Assembly (NCBI GenBank): GCA_016716125.1
Contig: JADJWZ010000008.1
Location: 216,987-280,986, forward strand
Source of the DNA: Ignavibacteria bacterium
Lineage (GTDB): Bacteria; Bacteroidota; Ignavibacteria; Tepidaquicellales; Tepidaquicellaceae
Reading direction: 5' to 3'
Length of the DNA stretch: 64,000 nt
Positions 45,249 through 56,342 of this stretch are shown here, piece by piece; positions within the stretch are counted from its first letter, which is position 1, and every line of letters starts with the position of its first letter. Under the pieces are notes generated by a model. That model did no database searches. It worked only from the letters and a program-made list of their open reading frames with translations, and was not told where the DNA came from. Made by a program: the position numbers and the translations under genes.

Positions 45249-46333
45249 GTGAAGCAGAAGATTTTACATATATCGCCGGAAATGGGATACAATGACGGCA
45301 GGTCTTATTATGTATATCTGCTTTTGAAATATCTGAAAAGAAACGGACATGAAGTATTTTTATGTTCGGATAATCCGGAAGCGGAGGAAATGATCGCGGA
45401 CACAGGCGCGGATTTTTTTTTAATGAGGGAGCTGGGTGATAAGAGGAAGATGCTTAGGGGAAAATCCGTTTTAAAGGATTTTGTACTAAGGAAGCGGATC
45501 GATGTTATTCACAGCCATCACAGATTTTCAGAATTTATCGCAAATTCAGTCAGGAAGAAAACCGGAGTGAAAACTGTATTTACTGCACTGAGCATTGTTG
45601 ATAAAAGATATTTTGTCGAATACAGATCAGACAGACTTATTGCAGTCAGCAATTCCGTAAAACAAATGATGGTAAATAAATTCGGAGTTGAAGGGAAAAA
45701 AATACAGGTCATACCAAATTTTACAGATACCGAAGAACTGACTCATCATAAACCTTTTTCCGAAGATGTAAAAAAATATTTAACGGAAATCACTGAAAGA
45801 AAAAAAAAAGGATATAAGATCATTCTTAATGTCGGGAGATTTCATAAAGATAAAGATCAGATCACTTTGCTCAAAGCAACAGAGAATTTTAAGGATGGAA
45901 ATTTTTTATAGTCTGCATAGGTAACGGAGAACTTGAGCCTGAATATTCTGAATTCATAAAAGTAAAATCAATTAACGCCATTCTCATCCCCTCTCAAAAA
46001 GATTTAAGTCCGTTTTATAAAGCTGCGGATATTTGTGTATTATGTTCACTAACAGAACCGCTGTCGGGTTTTTTGCTGCAAAGCGGTTTGTTCAGTAAAC
46101 CCTTCATCGGCTCGGATGCTGACGGGATTTTGGACCTGATCAGAAATAATGAGAATGGATTAATTTTTAAAAGAGGCAATCATTCTGAACTTAAAAATAA
46201 GATTGAGTTGTTATCGCAGGACAATAATGTATCACACTTACTTGCAGCTAAGCTAAATGAAACTGTTATGAAAAATTTTACAGAAAAAATAGTTATTCCC
46301 CGGATTGAAGAGATCTATAGTTCATTTTCCTGA
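45249..46333 (+). CDS. GT4-family glycosyltransferase, one frameshift
   Basis: GTG 45249 directly follows the previous stop. The first frame (KQKILHISPEMGYNDGRSYY, DVIHSHHRFSEFIANSVR, NVGRFHKDKDQITLLKA) ends early at 45911. One missing T in the run at 45902-45907 restores FIVCIGNGELEPEYSEFIK, then ADICVLCSLTEPLSGFLLQS, and continues to the TGA at 46333. The rebuilt protein is ~361 residues, normal for GT4. The C-terminal motif has Glu in TEPLSGFLLQSGL rather than a textbook EX7E. The shift is most likely a homopolymer error. Confidence 0.85.
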
Positions 46334-46379
46334 TCTGTTTATTAAATTCAATAAACTTCACAAAGTATTAATAATAAAT

Positions 46380-47095
46380 TTGAAATATTCGGCGTCAGCG
46401 CAGACAATATAAATTACAAAGATTTGTCCGGCGCAATAGATGATGCTGTGACTTCTGGGGACAAAATAACTGTAGCATATGCAAATGCCGATACTTTAAA
46501 TAAAATATATAATGACAGATCCCTTACCGGAGTTTATAAAACTTTCGACTATATACATCCGGACGGAATTGGGATTTATCTCGCTTCAAAATATCTGTTT
46601 GGAAAAAACGGTATGTCAGAAAGGTTTACAGGTTCTGATTATTATCTGAAGCTCATTTCGGAATCTATTAATAAAAAACATTCAATCTTTTTTTTCGGAC
46701 ATACATCTGAAGAGCTTAATAAAATTCAAAAGAAATTTCCCGGTCTGAAAATCAGCGGTTTACAGGAAGGATATAACTTCACAGATGAATCAGTAATAGA
46801 TAAAATAAATAATTCCGGCGCAGATATTTTAATAATAGGTCTCAGCTGTCCTGTTCAGGAAAAATGGATGTTTAAATTTAAAGATAAAATAAATTGTAAT
46901 GTAATACTTGCTGTAGGTGACGGAATAAAAGTTTTCTCAGGTGACAAAATTCGCGGTCCGGCTTTTATGCGTAAATTAGGACTTGAATGGCTTGTAAGAA
47001 TGTTCGCCGAACCCGGAAAAAATTTCAGCAGATATTTTTTAGGCATACCTATTTTTATAAAAAGAGTTATTACTTCCGGTAAAACTTTTATTTAA
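46380..47095 (+). CDS. WecG/TagA/CpsF-family glycosyltransferase (GT26), copy 2
   Basis: The clear reading frame can be entered at TTG 46424, but the upstream codons in that frame (FGVSADNINYKDL) already match the conserved N terminus of GT26 enzymes. A TTG at 46380 followed by one missing A would give a start of M-K-I-F-G-V-S-A-D. The rest is typical: YANADTLNKIYND, YIHPDGIGIYLASKYLFG, RFTGSDYYLKL, FFFGHTSEELNKIQ, IGLSCPVQEKWM, RGPAFMRKLGLEWLVRMFAE. About 238 residues after repair. It would add a sugar to a polyprenyl-linked acceptor. It closes the second + strand block; 164 bp of AT-rich sequence follow. Confidence 0.85.
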
Positions 47096-47259
47096 CTGAA
47101 ATTATATTTGAAATATAGTATATTGTTGTTCCTAAAAACCATTAACAAATCAAGAGAGTCAGCTTATTTTGTTAATTTCCTGTAGATTTGAAATATTGTA
47201 AATTAAAACGAAGATTAAAATTGGAAGATTCATGGTTATTCTAATTTAAAATTTATTTT

Positions 47260-48108
47260 GTGAAAGAGATTTATTGTTATTCCTGTAATGCAGATTCTTA
47301 TGTTGAATGGGGAGCGGAAAATGGTTACAGAATGGTCAAATGTAAAAATTGCGGTTTGTTATATGTAAATCCTGTTCCGGATGATGAAGAAATAGATCTG
47401 GCTGCAAAGACCGGAATGCATAAAGGTGAGACTGTGCTCAATGTTGTAAGTAGTTTTAGTGAAATTAAAATAAAAGATTATCTTGAGAAATTACCTTTGA
47501 TCTATGATAAGAGTTCTTTCAGGAATTCGTTCACATGGCTTGATATAGGTTGCGGATATGGTGAGTTTATAATTGCTTTAAAAAGTTTTGGCGGCGGCAA
47601 TGGCATTTACAAAGGAATTGAACCAAATGAAATAAAAAGTAATTTTGCCCTAAGCAAAGGACTCGATGTAGATTTCACTGACATTAAAGATTTACCGGAT
47701 GAACATTTTGATTTTGTTTCAATGCTGAATGTTTATTCTCATTTACCAGATCCGGTGTTATTTTTTAATGAGATACGCAGAATTTTAAAAAAGAATGGTG
47801 AAATTCTTATACAGACCGGAGATGCGGCAAATCTCAACCGGCAGGATTTCCCTCATACTTTATATTTACCGGATCATTTAAGTTTTGCAACTGAAGATAT
47901 TATAAAAAAGCTGCTGGAAAAGTCAGATTACAGCCGGATTTCAGTAAAGAGATTTCAACATCCGGGTTACCATGTTATGTCAACAGTAAAAAAGTTGAAG
48001 AAACAGATGTATGAATTTTTAAGAAGTATTAAAAAAAGCGGTCATAAGAAAAGAAATTATTTTATTAATACTGACAGGGATATGTGGATAAGAGCTCAGA
48101 AAAATTAG
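47260..48108 (+). CDS. Zinc-ribbon class I SAM-dependent methyltransferase
   Basis: The 282-residue protein opens with a small zinc ribbon. Cys6 and Cys9 (YCYSC) pair with Cys28 and Cys31 (KCKNCGLLYVNP), a combination common in sugar C-methyltransferases and related enzymes. The SAM site is FTWLDIGCGYGEFIIALKS, followed by IEPNEIK and VSMLNVYSHLPDPVLFFNEI in motif IV. Translation probably starts at GTG 47260. It stands somewhat apart, with 164 bp before it and 101 bp after it, so it may have its own promoter. It probably modifies a sugar nucleotide or glycan end; the target is not predictable. Confidence 0.86.
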   Translation: MKEIYCYSCNADSYVEWGAENGYRMVKCKNCGLLYVNPVPDDEEIDLAAKTGMHKGETVLNVVSSFSEIKIKDYLEKLPLIYDKSSFRNSFTWLDIGCGYGEFIIALKSFGGGNGIYKGIEPNEIKSNFALSKGLDVDFTDIKDLPDEHFDFVSMLNVYSHLPDPVLFFNEIRRILKKNGEILIQTGDAANLNRQDFPHTLYLPDHLSFATEDIIKKLLEKSDYSRISVKRFQHPGYHVMSTVKKLKKQMYEFLRSIKKSGHKKRNYFINTDRDMWIRAQKN

Positions 48109-48209
48109 CTTGTAAAACACTATTTTTATTTTAAAATTTGAATTATTTTATAAACAAATAGAATTTATGAAAAAAGGATACTATATTTATTAATTATCCT
48201 AAACTTTTT

Positions 48210-51200
48210 ATGATTAAGATATTAATTACACTGTCATTATTTATAATTTCAGTAAGCAATTTATATTCACAGAATTTTAACTGGATAACTCCGAATAAGA
48301 CTTATCTTAAGCTTTACATTATTGAAGACGGCGTTTACAGAATTGAGAAAACCGACTTCACAAATAACGGTGTAAATACCTCCGGCATCGATCCGAGAAC
48401 TGTCAAAGTCCTTTACAAGGGAAATCAAATACCTATATTTTTTCAGGGTGAATCAGACGGTACATTTGACGATGCGGACTATCTTGATTTTTACGGCGTA
48501 AGAAATTACGGCGGTCTTACTAAACATTATAACGGATATTCAAATGCAGTTGAATATGTTACCGATGAAAAATACAACAATTATTCTGATACTAACGCCT
48601 ACTGGATAGATTGGGGCGGTAATAACGGACTGAGAATGGAAGTTTCAAATTTTGTCTCTCCTTTAAATCATCCTGATAACTTTTCCATGCAGCCGGTTCA
48701 TTTCGAAAAAGATATTATTTATTATCTCGGCGAGACAGTTAATTCAAATACTGACTTCAGATATTTCAGTAATGAAAAAGTTTCAGGGGAAAGCTGGTTC
48801 TGGAAAGTCATGAGCACTAATGATGTTCATACTGAAAATTTTAATCCTGTAAACGTAACGGGCGCACAAAGCTGCGAACTAAAGCTGCTTCTGTTTCCGA
48901 TATCATATAATATTCAGGCAAGCAATGAACACAGAGTAGAAGTTAGAATTAATAACAATCTCGTCGGTACGCTGATCTCCGACAGTCTGAGAAGAATGGA
49001 CACTACATTATATTTTTCCCCGACTTTACTTAACAGCAATGTCAGCAATGATGTATCACTTACATACACGCCTGTTACAGGCAACTTTTTTCAGCCGAGA
49101 ATTCATCTGGACTTTTTTGAACTTAAATACCCCAAAGCTTTCAGCTTCGTAAATAATTTTACAAATATTAAATTCAGCGGAAACGATACGACTTCTAAAA
49201 AAATTACTGTCAACGGCGTTTTATCTTCAAATCCATTAAGCATTTATGATGTTACCAACGGAATAAAAATTGAAAATCAGTCAATCAGTCAGAACACACT
49301 GACATTTTCCGGAAAGAGCAACGCTGAATTTGATTTGGCGAATGCATTTATTTCAAAAAAACCTTTTCGTATTGAGAACAGACAGGTGAAAAACCTGACC
49401 TCTTCATCCAACGGTGCTGATTACTTAATTGTCTATCACAGTTTATTCGGATCACAGGCGGAGCAGTTAAAAAATCACAGACAGAGCTTTAATAATTTCA
49501 GAGTTTTTAATGCGGAGATAAAAGATATTTATGATATTTTTAATTACGGTATAGAAGATCCGTCTGCTATCAGAAATTTTATTAACTATGCAGTTGACAA
49601 CTGGTCAGGACCATCAGTGAAATATGTAAATCTTTTCGGAAGGGCTTCGCTTGATCCAAAGAAGAACAGCCCGGTTCTGTCTTTTATCAGAATTTCATTC
49701 CGACATACGGCAATCCGCCTACAGACGGATACTTCGTTAATTTTAATTTCGGGACTTTCACTTATTATCATCAGATATCGGTAGGAAGACTTCCTGTTTA
49801 TACGGTTAATGAAGCTCAGAATGTAGTTGATAAAATAATTACATATGATCTTCAGCCGCCTGAAAAGTGGTGGAAAAATTACATTGCGATAACCGGCGGC
49901 GGTAACAGATCCGAGCAGTTAAATTTTCAGGCTAAGTCAGAAAATTTTATAAATAATTATTTCAAACCTGCTCCTGCATCGATGAACATTTCCAGAATTT
50001 ACAGAAATGATTCTTCCGGATATGTAACATATAATTACAAGGATTCCATAAAAAAAGAATTTGACCGCGGCTCAATGATAGTAAACTTTATCGGACATGC
50101 CGCTGCGCAGGACTGGGAAATAGGACTTGAAGATCCGTCTACACTTGATAACGGAAATAAGCAGCCTTTGGTACTAAGCTTTACTTGTTTTACCGGTCAG
50201 TGTTCAGAAACAAACAGACGTTCATTTGGTGAAGAGTTTATTCTCGGACCGGGTAAATTAGCGATCGGTTTTGTCGGCTCTACAGGATGGAGCTTCTCAG
50301 GTGTAGGCGATTCATACAATGACAGACTCATAAAAAGATTTGCAAAAGACAGTGTCAGATATATCGGCGATCTGATGTCTTATGCTTCTCAGCAGGTCGG
50401 TCAGGATTCATCTAGCTTCGCATCAAGAAATACAGTCAATTGTTATAATCTTCTTGGTGATCCGGCTTCTCAGCTTCTTATGAAACCCAAACCGGAATTT
50501 GACATCAGACAAAATGATTATTCCCTTTCAAATAATTATCCGGCAATCGGAGAAAATATAAAGCTCAGAATTTTCCCTAAAAATCTTGGTACATTTGCCG
50601 ATTCCGTGAGAATAAGATTTAACATTAAAAAAGACGGAGCTCTTTCTCAGACTAAAGATACAGTATTCAGATTTTTCGGATATATAGATACAATAGATCA
50701 TTTCTTTAAGATCGATACCATCGGAAATTATAATATGACTGTTGTTATGGATCCGAATAAATTTTATCAGCAGAGTTTTTATGATAATGACTCAATAACT
50801 TTTGCACTAACTTTAAGAAATGTTTCTTATGTTCAGATCAAACCTCTTGATAACGGCGTTGTTACTTCACAGGATTTTAAATTTACCGGTCTGAATCCAA
50901 ACGTTGACTACAGGTCAAACAGTATAAAAATTATTCTTCAGATCGATACATCAGAACTGTTTAATTCATCTTCACTTCAGACATATAATAATTCATCAAT
51001 ATCAGGCGTAAGTTCTTCATTTAATGTAAATCTGCCGGTTACTAATCTTAATACGTTATATTATCTGAGAACTAATGCAGTTATAAATAATGACAGCTCC
51101 GGCTGGTCTGAAACTACAAACATTATATATAATCCTAATGTATCCGAAAATCTTGACGGCAATACTGATTCGGCGTATACTGTTTATAAATTTGATCCGA

Positions 51201-53050
51201 GACAGTTTGAAGAATCTTCATTATCAAATCTTGTATATGAAAACGGCGGATTCAGACTTGATGATTTTAAAGGTAATCTTTTTATAAGATCATGGGGAAG
51301 CAATGGATTTGAATCTTCATTCTTTACCATAAACGATTTTAATTATTACAGCGACGGCGGATTTAACAGAGGTCTCAATCTTGCCAAAGTAAAGAAACTA
51401 ACAGGCGTTCCTTCGGAAATTAAAAGCTTTACTTTTAATTCTCCTGAATCTTCGGATTCGGTTTTAAATTTTCTGAATACTTTTGACTCAACGGATTATT
51501 TGCTGGGCTATAACGCCTCTTATGTCGAAGACTCAGACAGTCTCAGAAGCGATGCGCTTGCGAAGTTCCTGGAATTCGGCAGTCTGCATATTGATTCTAT
51601 CAGAATAGGATTTTTTGATACATGGTCGTTTTTCGGTTTTCTCGGCGCAGATCAATCTGAAGTTTGTGAAAATTATCATACCTTCTTTTCAAATTTTAAC
51701 TGGGAACCGCAGGAATGTCAGATCAATCCTTTTTTCATTCTTCCCGAAGGTTATATAGTTCAGGAATTCGGAACCTCTGACTATTGGAAAGAATATTCAT
51801 GGGAACAGACCTTACTTCCGAATAATAATATTGACCTCGACATTTACGGAATTAACACAGACAATACTCCGGTATTACTCGGTTCCGGTATTTCGGGAAA
51901 TTCTCCTGTACTGCTCGACACGATCGACGCAATGACTTATCCGAAATTGAGACTTGTAAATAATTTAACAATTGATACTGTATCCGGTCTTGAGTCACCA
52001 GTTTTCAAATCAGCAAAAATAAAATATGTGCCGCCCGCTGAGATCACACCGGATAATTACTCTTTCACCGGAAACGATACAACAGTGCAGGAAGGCGACA
52101 GCGTTGAGTTTTCTGTAAATTATTACAGCATAGGTTTCAGGGATATTCAGAATTATATTAATAACTGGTATATCATCAGACAAGGTCAGAATCTGTATCT
52201 CAAAACGGATACAATCAATTCTCCGCTTCGGATTGACAGTATGCGAACATCTTCCGTCAGATTTTCAACTGCCGGACTCCGCGATGTAAAACTTGAAAGT
52301 GATACAGTTGATCTTTATTTTGAATCAATTGTACCCGGAGATTACAATGAATTATTCACTTACAACAATAAGGCGATCACAAAATTTATTATACAGGGTG
52401 ATTCCATTAACCCTATTATAGATGTGACTTATGACGGGATAAAGATAACCGACGGCGATTATGTTCAGTCCACTCCGACTATTAAGCTTGAATTCCTTGA
52501 CGACAGCAGAATGGTTATCAGTGATACTTCTAATGTGAAAGTATTTCTCGATAATAAGTATGTACCTTATTTTATAAACGGAATGCAGAATCCGAATATT
52601 GAAATTATATTTCCGGACAATAATTTTTTACAGGCGACAGTAATTTATAAGCCGGTGCTGAGCGAAGGTATTCATAAGTTCAGATTTATGGCTACGGATA
52701 TTTCAGGCAATCTTGCCGACTCAATTGTTAATTCAGTTGTAGTTGAAAACGATCTCAGGATTGCTGAAATGGCAAACTATCCGAATCCAATGGGCACAGA
52801 AACTAATTTCATGTTTAAGCTGTCCGGTGAATTTCCTCCTACATCGTGTAAGGTGAAAATCTATACTGTTGCGGGAAAACTAATTAAAGAAATCAAGGCG
52901 CCTGCAATAGTCGGTTATAATTCAATTTACTGGGATGGGAAAGATGAAGACGGAGACTTTATTGCAAACGGGACTTATCTTTACAAATTTATACTGGAAG
53001 GTAATTCACAGGTGGAGACTTCTATTCAGAAACTTGCAGTGCTGAGATAA
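48210..53050 (+). CDS. porU: PorU-like C25 (gingipain-type) cysteine peptidase of the type IX secretion system, one frameshift
   Basis: Frame one runs from ATG 48210 and breaks near 49685, where a T is missing from a short T run. The second frame continues as FYQNFIPTYGNPPTDGYF to 53050, giving ~1613 residues. There is a signal peptide (ILITLSLFIISVSNLYSQ). A PorU-type N-terminal domain (LYIIEDGVYRIEKTDF, IDPRTVKVL, DADYLDFYG) is followed by the C25 domain (YLIVYHSLFGSQAEQLKNHR, IYDIFNYGIEDPSAIRNFIN, VGRLPVYTVNEAQNVVDKII). The catalytic pair is His ~629 in NFIGHAA and Cys ~659 in SFTCFTGQ. The C-terminal ~90 residues form a FlgD-like/T9SS CTD fold (NYPNPMGTETNFMFKL, GTYLYKFILEG). PorU cleaves T9SS sorting signals and links cargo to anionic LPS at the outer membrane. 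It lies directly before the Wzm/Wzt exporter. A gingipain-like secreted protease is the alternative. Confidence 0.83.
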
Positions 53051-53069
53051 TAATTTAAAAAACTTATTA

Positions 53070-53915
53070 ATGTCTTCTAATATAATACCGCATTTTGATA
53101 TCAGCGCAAAGAAGAAATGGAAGCTGTTTGATTTCAAAGAACTTGTCAAATATAAAGACCTTCTTTACTTTTTTGTTCTAAGGGATATTACCGTGCTCTA
53201 CAAACAGACTGTACTCGGAATGCTGTGGGCTATACTTAATCCTGTCATGTCGATGGTAATATTCTCCGTAATTTTCGGAGGGCTTGCGAAGATAGACAGT
53301 GATGGAATACCATATCCGATCTTTTCATATGCTGCTGTTTTACCATGGACATATTTTTCACAGTCTATGAGCGGAGCCACCAGCAGTCTGGTCGGAAACG
53401 CGCATCTTCTTACCAAAGTTTATTTCCCGAGAATTCTTATACCTCTTACACCGATCTTTTCCAAGCTCATGGATTTTACAATTGCATTTTCCATATTGCT
53501 TGTAATGATGTTTTTTTACAATATCAGCCCGACATGGAATGTTCTGTTTCTCCCGCTGCTGATGATACTTATGATTTTAACGGCGCTTGGTATCGGAATG
53601 TGGCTGTCCTCACTTGCAATTCAGTACAGGGATGTCAGGTTTGCAATCGGATTCATGACTTCGATGCTTATGTATGCAGCGCCTGTTGTATTTCCCGCTT
53701 CTCTCGTTGCGGAAAAATTCGGCGAGACAGCGTATCTGCTTTACGGTTTATATCCGATGGTCGGTGTGATTGAAGGTTTCAGATCTTCGCTGCTCGGATT
53801 TAATCCAATGCCGTGGAATCTTATAGGTATGGGGTCGATCAGCGCAATAATTATTTTTTTCAGCGGGGCACTGCATTTCAAAAAAACCGAAAAGATCTTT
53901 GCCGATGTCGCGTAA
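53070..53915 (+). CDS. wzm: ABC-2 type polysaccharide exporter permease
   Basis: The 281-residue protein has six membrane spans and the Wzm/TagG pattern: FKELVKYKDLLYFFVLRDIT plus VLYKQTVLGMLWAILNPVMS near the N terminus, then SLVGNAHLLTKVYFPRILIP and IQYRDVRFAIGFM. It forms the transmembrane half of an ATP-driven exporter moving completed lipid-linked polysaccharide across the inner membrane. ATG 53070 is 19 bp after the peptidase stop, and the ATPase follows 32 bp downstream. Confidence 0.93.
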   Translation: MSSNIIPHFDISAKKKWKLFDFKELVKYKDLLYFFVLRDITVLYKQTVLGMLWAILNPVMSMVIFSVIFGGLAKIDSDGIPYPIFSYAAVLPWTYFSQSMSGATSSLVGNAHLLTKVYFPRILIPLTPIFSKLMDFTIAFSILLVMMFFYNISPTWNVLFLPLLMILMILTALGIGMWLSSLAIQYRDVRFAIGFMTSMLMYAAPVVFPASLVAEKFGETAYLLYGLYPMVGVIEGFRSSLLGFNPMPWNLIGMGSISAIIIFFSGALHFKKTEKIFADVA

Positions 53916-53947
53916 CGAAATTATTAATTCTGAATCTTATTTTTTGA

Positions 53948-55240
53948 ATGTCTAATATTGCAATTTCCTCAGATAAACTAAGCAAAGCATATCTTATAGG
54001 TCTTAAAGAAGAAGCACATGATACTCTTGCCGGAGCAATTTCTTCATGGATGAAATCTCCGTTTAAAAATTACAGGATTTTAAAAAGATTAAATACTTTT
54101 AAAAATGCCGAAGAGCGTGAAGATTTTTTCTGGGCGTTAAAAGATGTTTCCTTTGAAGTCAATCACGGAGAAGTGCTTGGTATCATAGGACCAAACGGCG
54201 CAGGTAAAAGTACGTTGCTGAAAATACTCTGCCGCATTACAGAACCTACTTCCGGTAAGGCAAGAGTCTATGGAAGAGTCGCAAGTCTTCTTGAAGTTGG
54301 TACAGGATTTAATATCGAGCTGACCGGCAGAGAGAATGTGTATCTCAGCGGTACGATTCTCGGAATGACAAAAAAAGAAATTGATAAGAAATTTGATGAG
54401 ATATTAGAATTTTCCGGAGTGGAAAAATTTATTGATACTCAGGCGAAAAAATATTCAAACGGAATGAGGATCCGTCTGGCATTCGCAATTGCCTCCAGCA
54501 TTGAAACTGAGATCATGGTGATAGACGAAGTTTTGAATATTGGAGACGCTGATTTCCAGAGAAAGAGTATTGCAAAAATGGAAAGCCTTGCAAAGCAGGG
54601 ACGGACGGTTTTATTTGTAAGTCATAATCTTTCAGCGATCAAAGCGATTTGCACAAGAGCTCTTCAGCTCAATCACGGTAAGCTTATCCGCGAAGGTGAA
54701 GTTTCAAAAGTCGTTTCAGTATATCTTAGCAAATATATTAAAGAATATACCAAGCAAAAGTTTGATCTCGAAACAGCCCCAAGCAGTGAATACGCTAAAC
54801 TTATAAAAGCCGAATTGATTTTTGACGACTCGAAAAATGACCACCTTAAAGCAGGCGATCCTTTTGAATTTGAATTCGTTTTTTATAACATGATGAAAGA
54901 AGAACATATTCTCGATGTTGTTTTTCAGCTGAAGGATGAACTGGACAATATTGTTTTTGTAGGTTCCAGTCTCGATAACAATTATGTAAAAATCAGCGAG
55001 GGTTATTTTAAATGGACCTGCAAAGTGCCTCCGGATTTTATGAATCAGGGTTCTTATACTCTGCATAAATTTTATCTTATCAAAAATAAAACCGATGTTA
55101 TCTTTGAACAAAGAGAAGTGCTTTCATTTGAAATAATGTATTCCTTTGATCTGAGGATAGGAAATGTCGGCAGAAAAGAAGGTATCGTAAAACCAAAACT
55201 TGACTGGAATCTGCTGTCAGGTGAAAATGCAGGCAAATGA
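53948..55240 (+). CDS. wzt: ABC polysaccharide exporter ATPase with C-terminal carbohydrate-binding domain
   Basis: The 430-residue protein has the ATPase domain in residues ~1-245: Walker A GPNGAGKST (81-89), signature YSNGMRIRLAFA (169-180), Walker B EIMVIDEVL (188-196) and the switch HNLSAI. Residues ~265-425 form a beta-rich Wzt-C-type domain (AELIFDDSKNDHLKAGDPFE, VFQLKDELDNIVFVGSS, GYFKWTCKVPPDFMNQGSYT). In known systems this binds the modified non-reducing end of the finished chain and so couples capping to export. The gene ends in an ATGA overlap (55237-55240) with the aminotransferase gene. Caps could be supplied by the methyltransferases or the acyltransferase downstream. Confidence 0.94.
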   Translation: MSNIAISSDKLSKAYLIGLKEEAHDTLAGAISSWMKSPFKNYRILKRLNTFKNAEEREDFFWALKDVSFEVNHGEVLGIIGPNGAGKSTLLKILCRITEPTSGKARVYGRVASLLEVGTGFNIELTGRENVYLSGTILGMTKKEIDKKFDEILEFSGVEKFIDTQAKKYSNGMRIRLAFAIASSIETEIMVIDEVLNIGDADFQRKSIAKMESLAKQGRTVLFVSHNLSAIKAICTRALQLNHGKLIREGEVSKVVSVYLSKYIKEYTKQKFDLETAPSSEYAKLIKAELIFDDSKNDHLKAGDPFEFEFVFYNMMKEEHILDVVFQLKDELDNIVFVGSSLDNNYVKISEGYFKWTCKVPPDFMNQGSYTLHKFYLIKNKTDVIFEQREVLSFEIMYSFDLRIGNVGRKEGIVKPKLDWNLLSGENAGK

Positions 55241-56310
55241 TAAATGTTACAAAACATTTCTTCCTCCTCAGGAAGAATATAATGAACATTTAAAAAATCT
55301 GGGAATCACACTGGGTTACTAATCAGGGACCGCTGTGTGAAGAGCTTGAGTCCCGCCTTAAGGAATATCTCGGCGTAAAAAATCTTTTACTTGTTTCCAA
55401 CGGAACTATTGCGCTTCAGATAGCCATAAAAACTCTCGAGCTCAAAGGTGAAATTATTACTACACCATTTTCCTATGTTGCTACAGTTAATTCCATTATC
55501 TGGGAAAACTGCAAACCTGTATTCTGTGATATTGAAGACAAAACTTTCTGTATGGATCCTTCAAAAATAGAAAGTCTTATCACTGAAAAAACTTCCGCCA
55601 TATTGCCGGTTCATGTTTACGGATTTCCCTGTGATGCAAAACGAATCGGAGAAATCGCATCCGGTAATAATCTGAAAGTCATTTATGACGGAGCGCACGC
55701 GTTTGGCGTAAAAATAAATGGTAACTCTGTTTTTAATTACGGAGATATTTCAACCATAAGCTTTCACGCGACGAAATTGTTTCATACCATTGAAGGAGGC
55801 GCCGTCATAACGGATGATGACAAATTAGCGGAGAAGTTATTTCTTTACCGCGCCTTTGGACACATGGATGACGATTATTATTCAGTGGGTATCAATGCGA
55901 GAACATCTGAATTTCATGCTGCAATGGGTTTGTGCAATCTTCCCCGCATCAGCGGTTTTATTGATGAAAGAAAAAAAATTAATTTATTGTATAAAGAAAA
56001 TCTAAAAGATCTTCCCGTAGGTTTTCCTGAAATTCCTCATGATATATTTTATAATTATTCTTACTTCCCTGTATTTTTCAGAAGTGAAACTGAAATGATG
56101 TCGGTTAAAGATAAATTACTGGATGATCAGATCTCCGCACGGAGATATTTTTATCCCTCTCTGAATTTACTTCCTTTCATTAATGGCGAAAGCTGTCCGG
56201 TATCCGAATTCAATGCTTCACGTGTACTTTGTCTTCCGGTATTTAACGGAATGGATGAAGATCTGATTATCATTATATCTGATTTAATATCCGCCGCATT
56301 AAATAAATAA
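55237..56310 (+). CDS. DegT/DnrJ/EryC1/StrS aminotransferase, VioA-like, two frameshifts near 5' end
   Basis: ATG 55237 overlaps the wzt stop (ATGA). The first codons read INVTK, then an A is missing at 55251-55254 (restoring FLPPQEEYNEHLKN). A second indel at about 55293-55303 restores WESHWVTNQGPLCEELESRL. From there the frame is open through LLVSNGTIALQIAIKTLELK, VIYDGAHAFGV and the PLP lysine in SFHATKLFHTIEGGAV. Total length is ~358 residues. The W-x-T-N-x-GPL start and SFHATK active site resemble VioA/FdtB-type enzymes that aminate dTDP-4-keto- or 3-keto-6-deoxy sugars. No dTDP-glucose pathway genes are visible in the window, so the donor must come from elsewhere or be different. The protein is otherwise intact. 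Confidence 0.85.
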
Positions 56311-56342
56311 ATTTCCCGAAGTAACTACCACAGTATCTAAAA

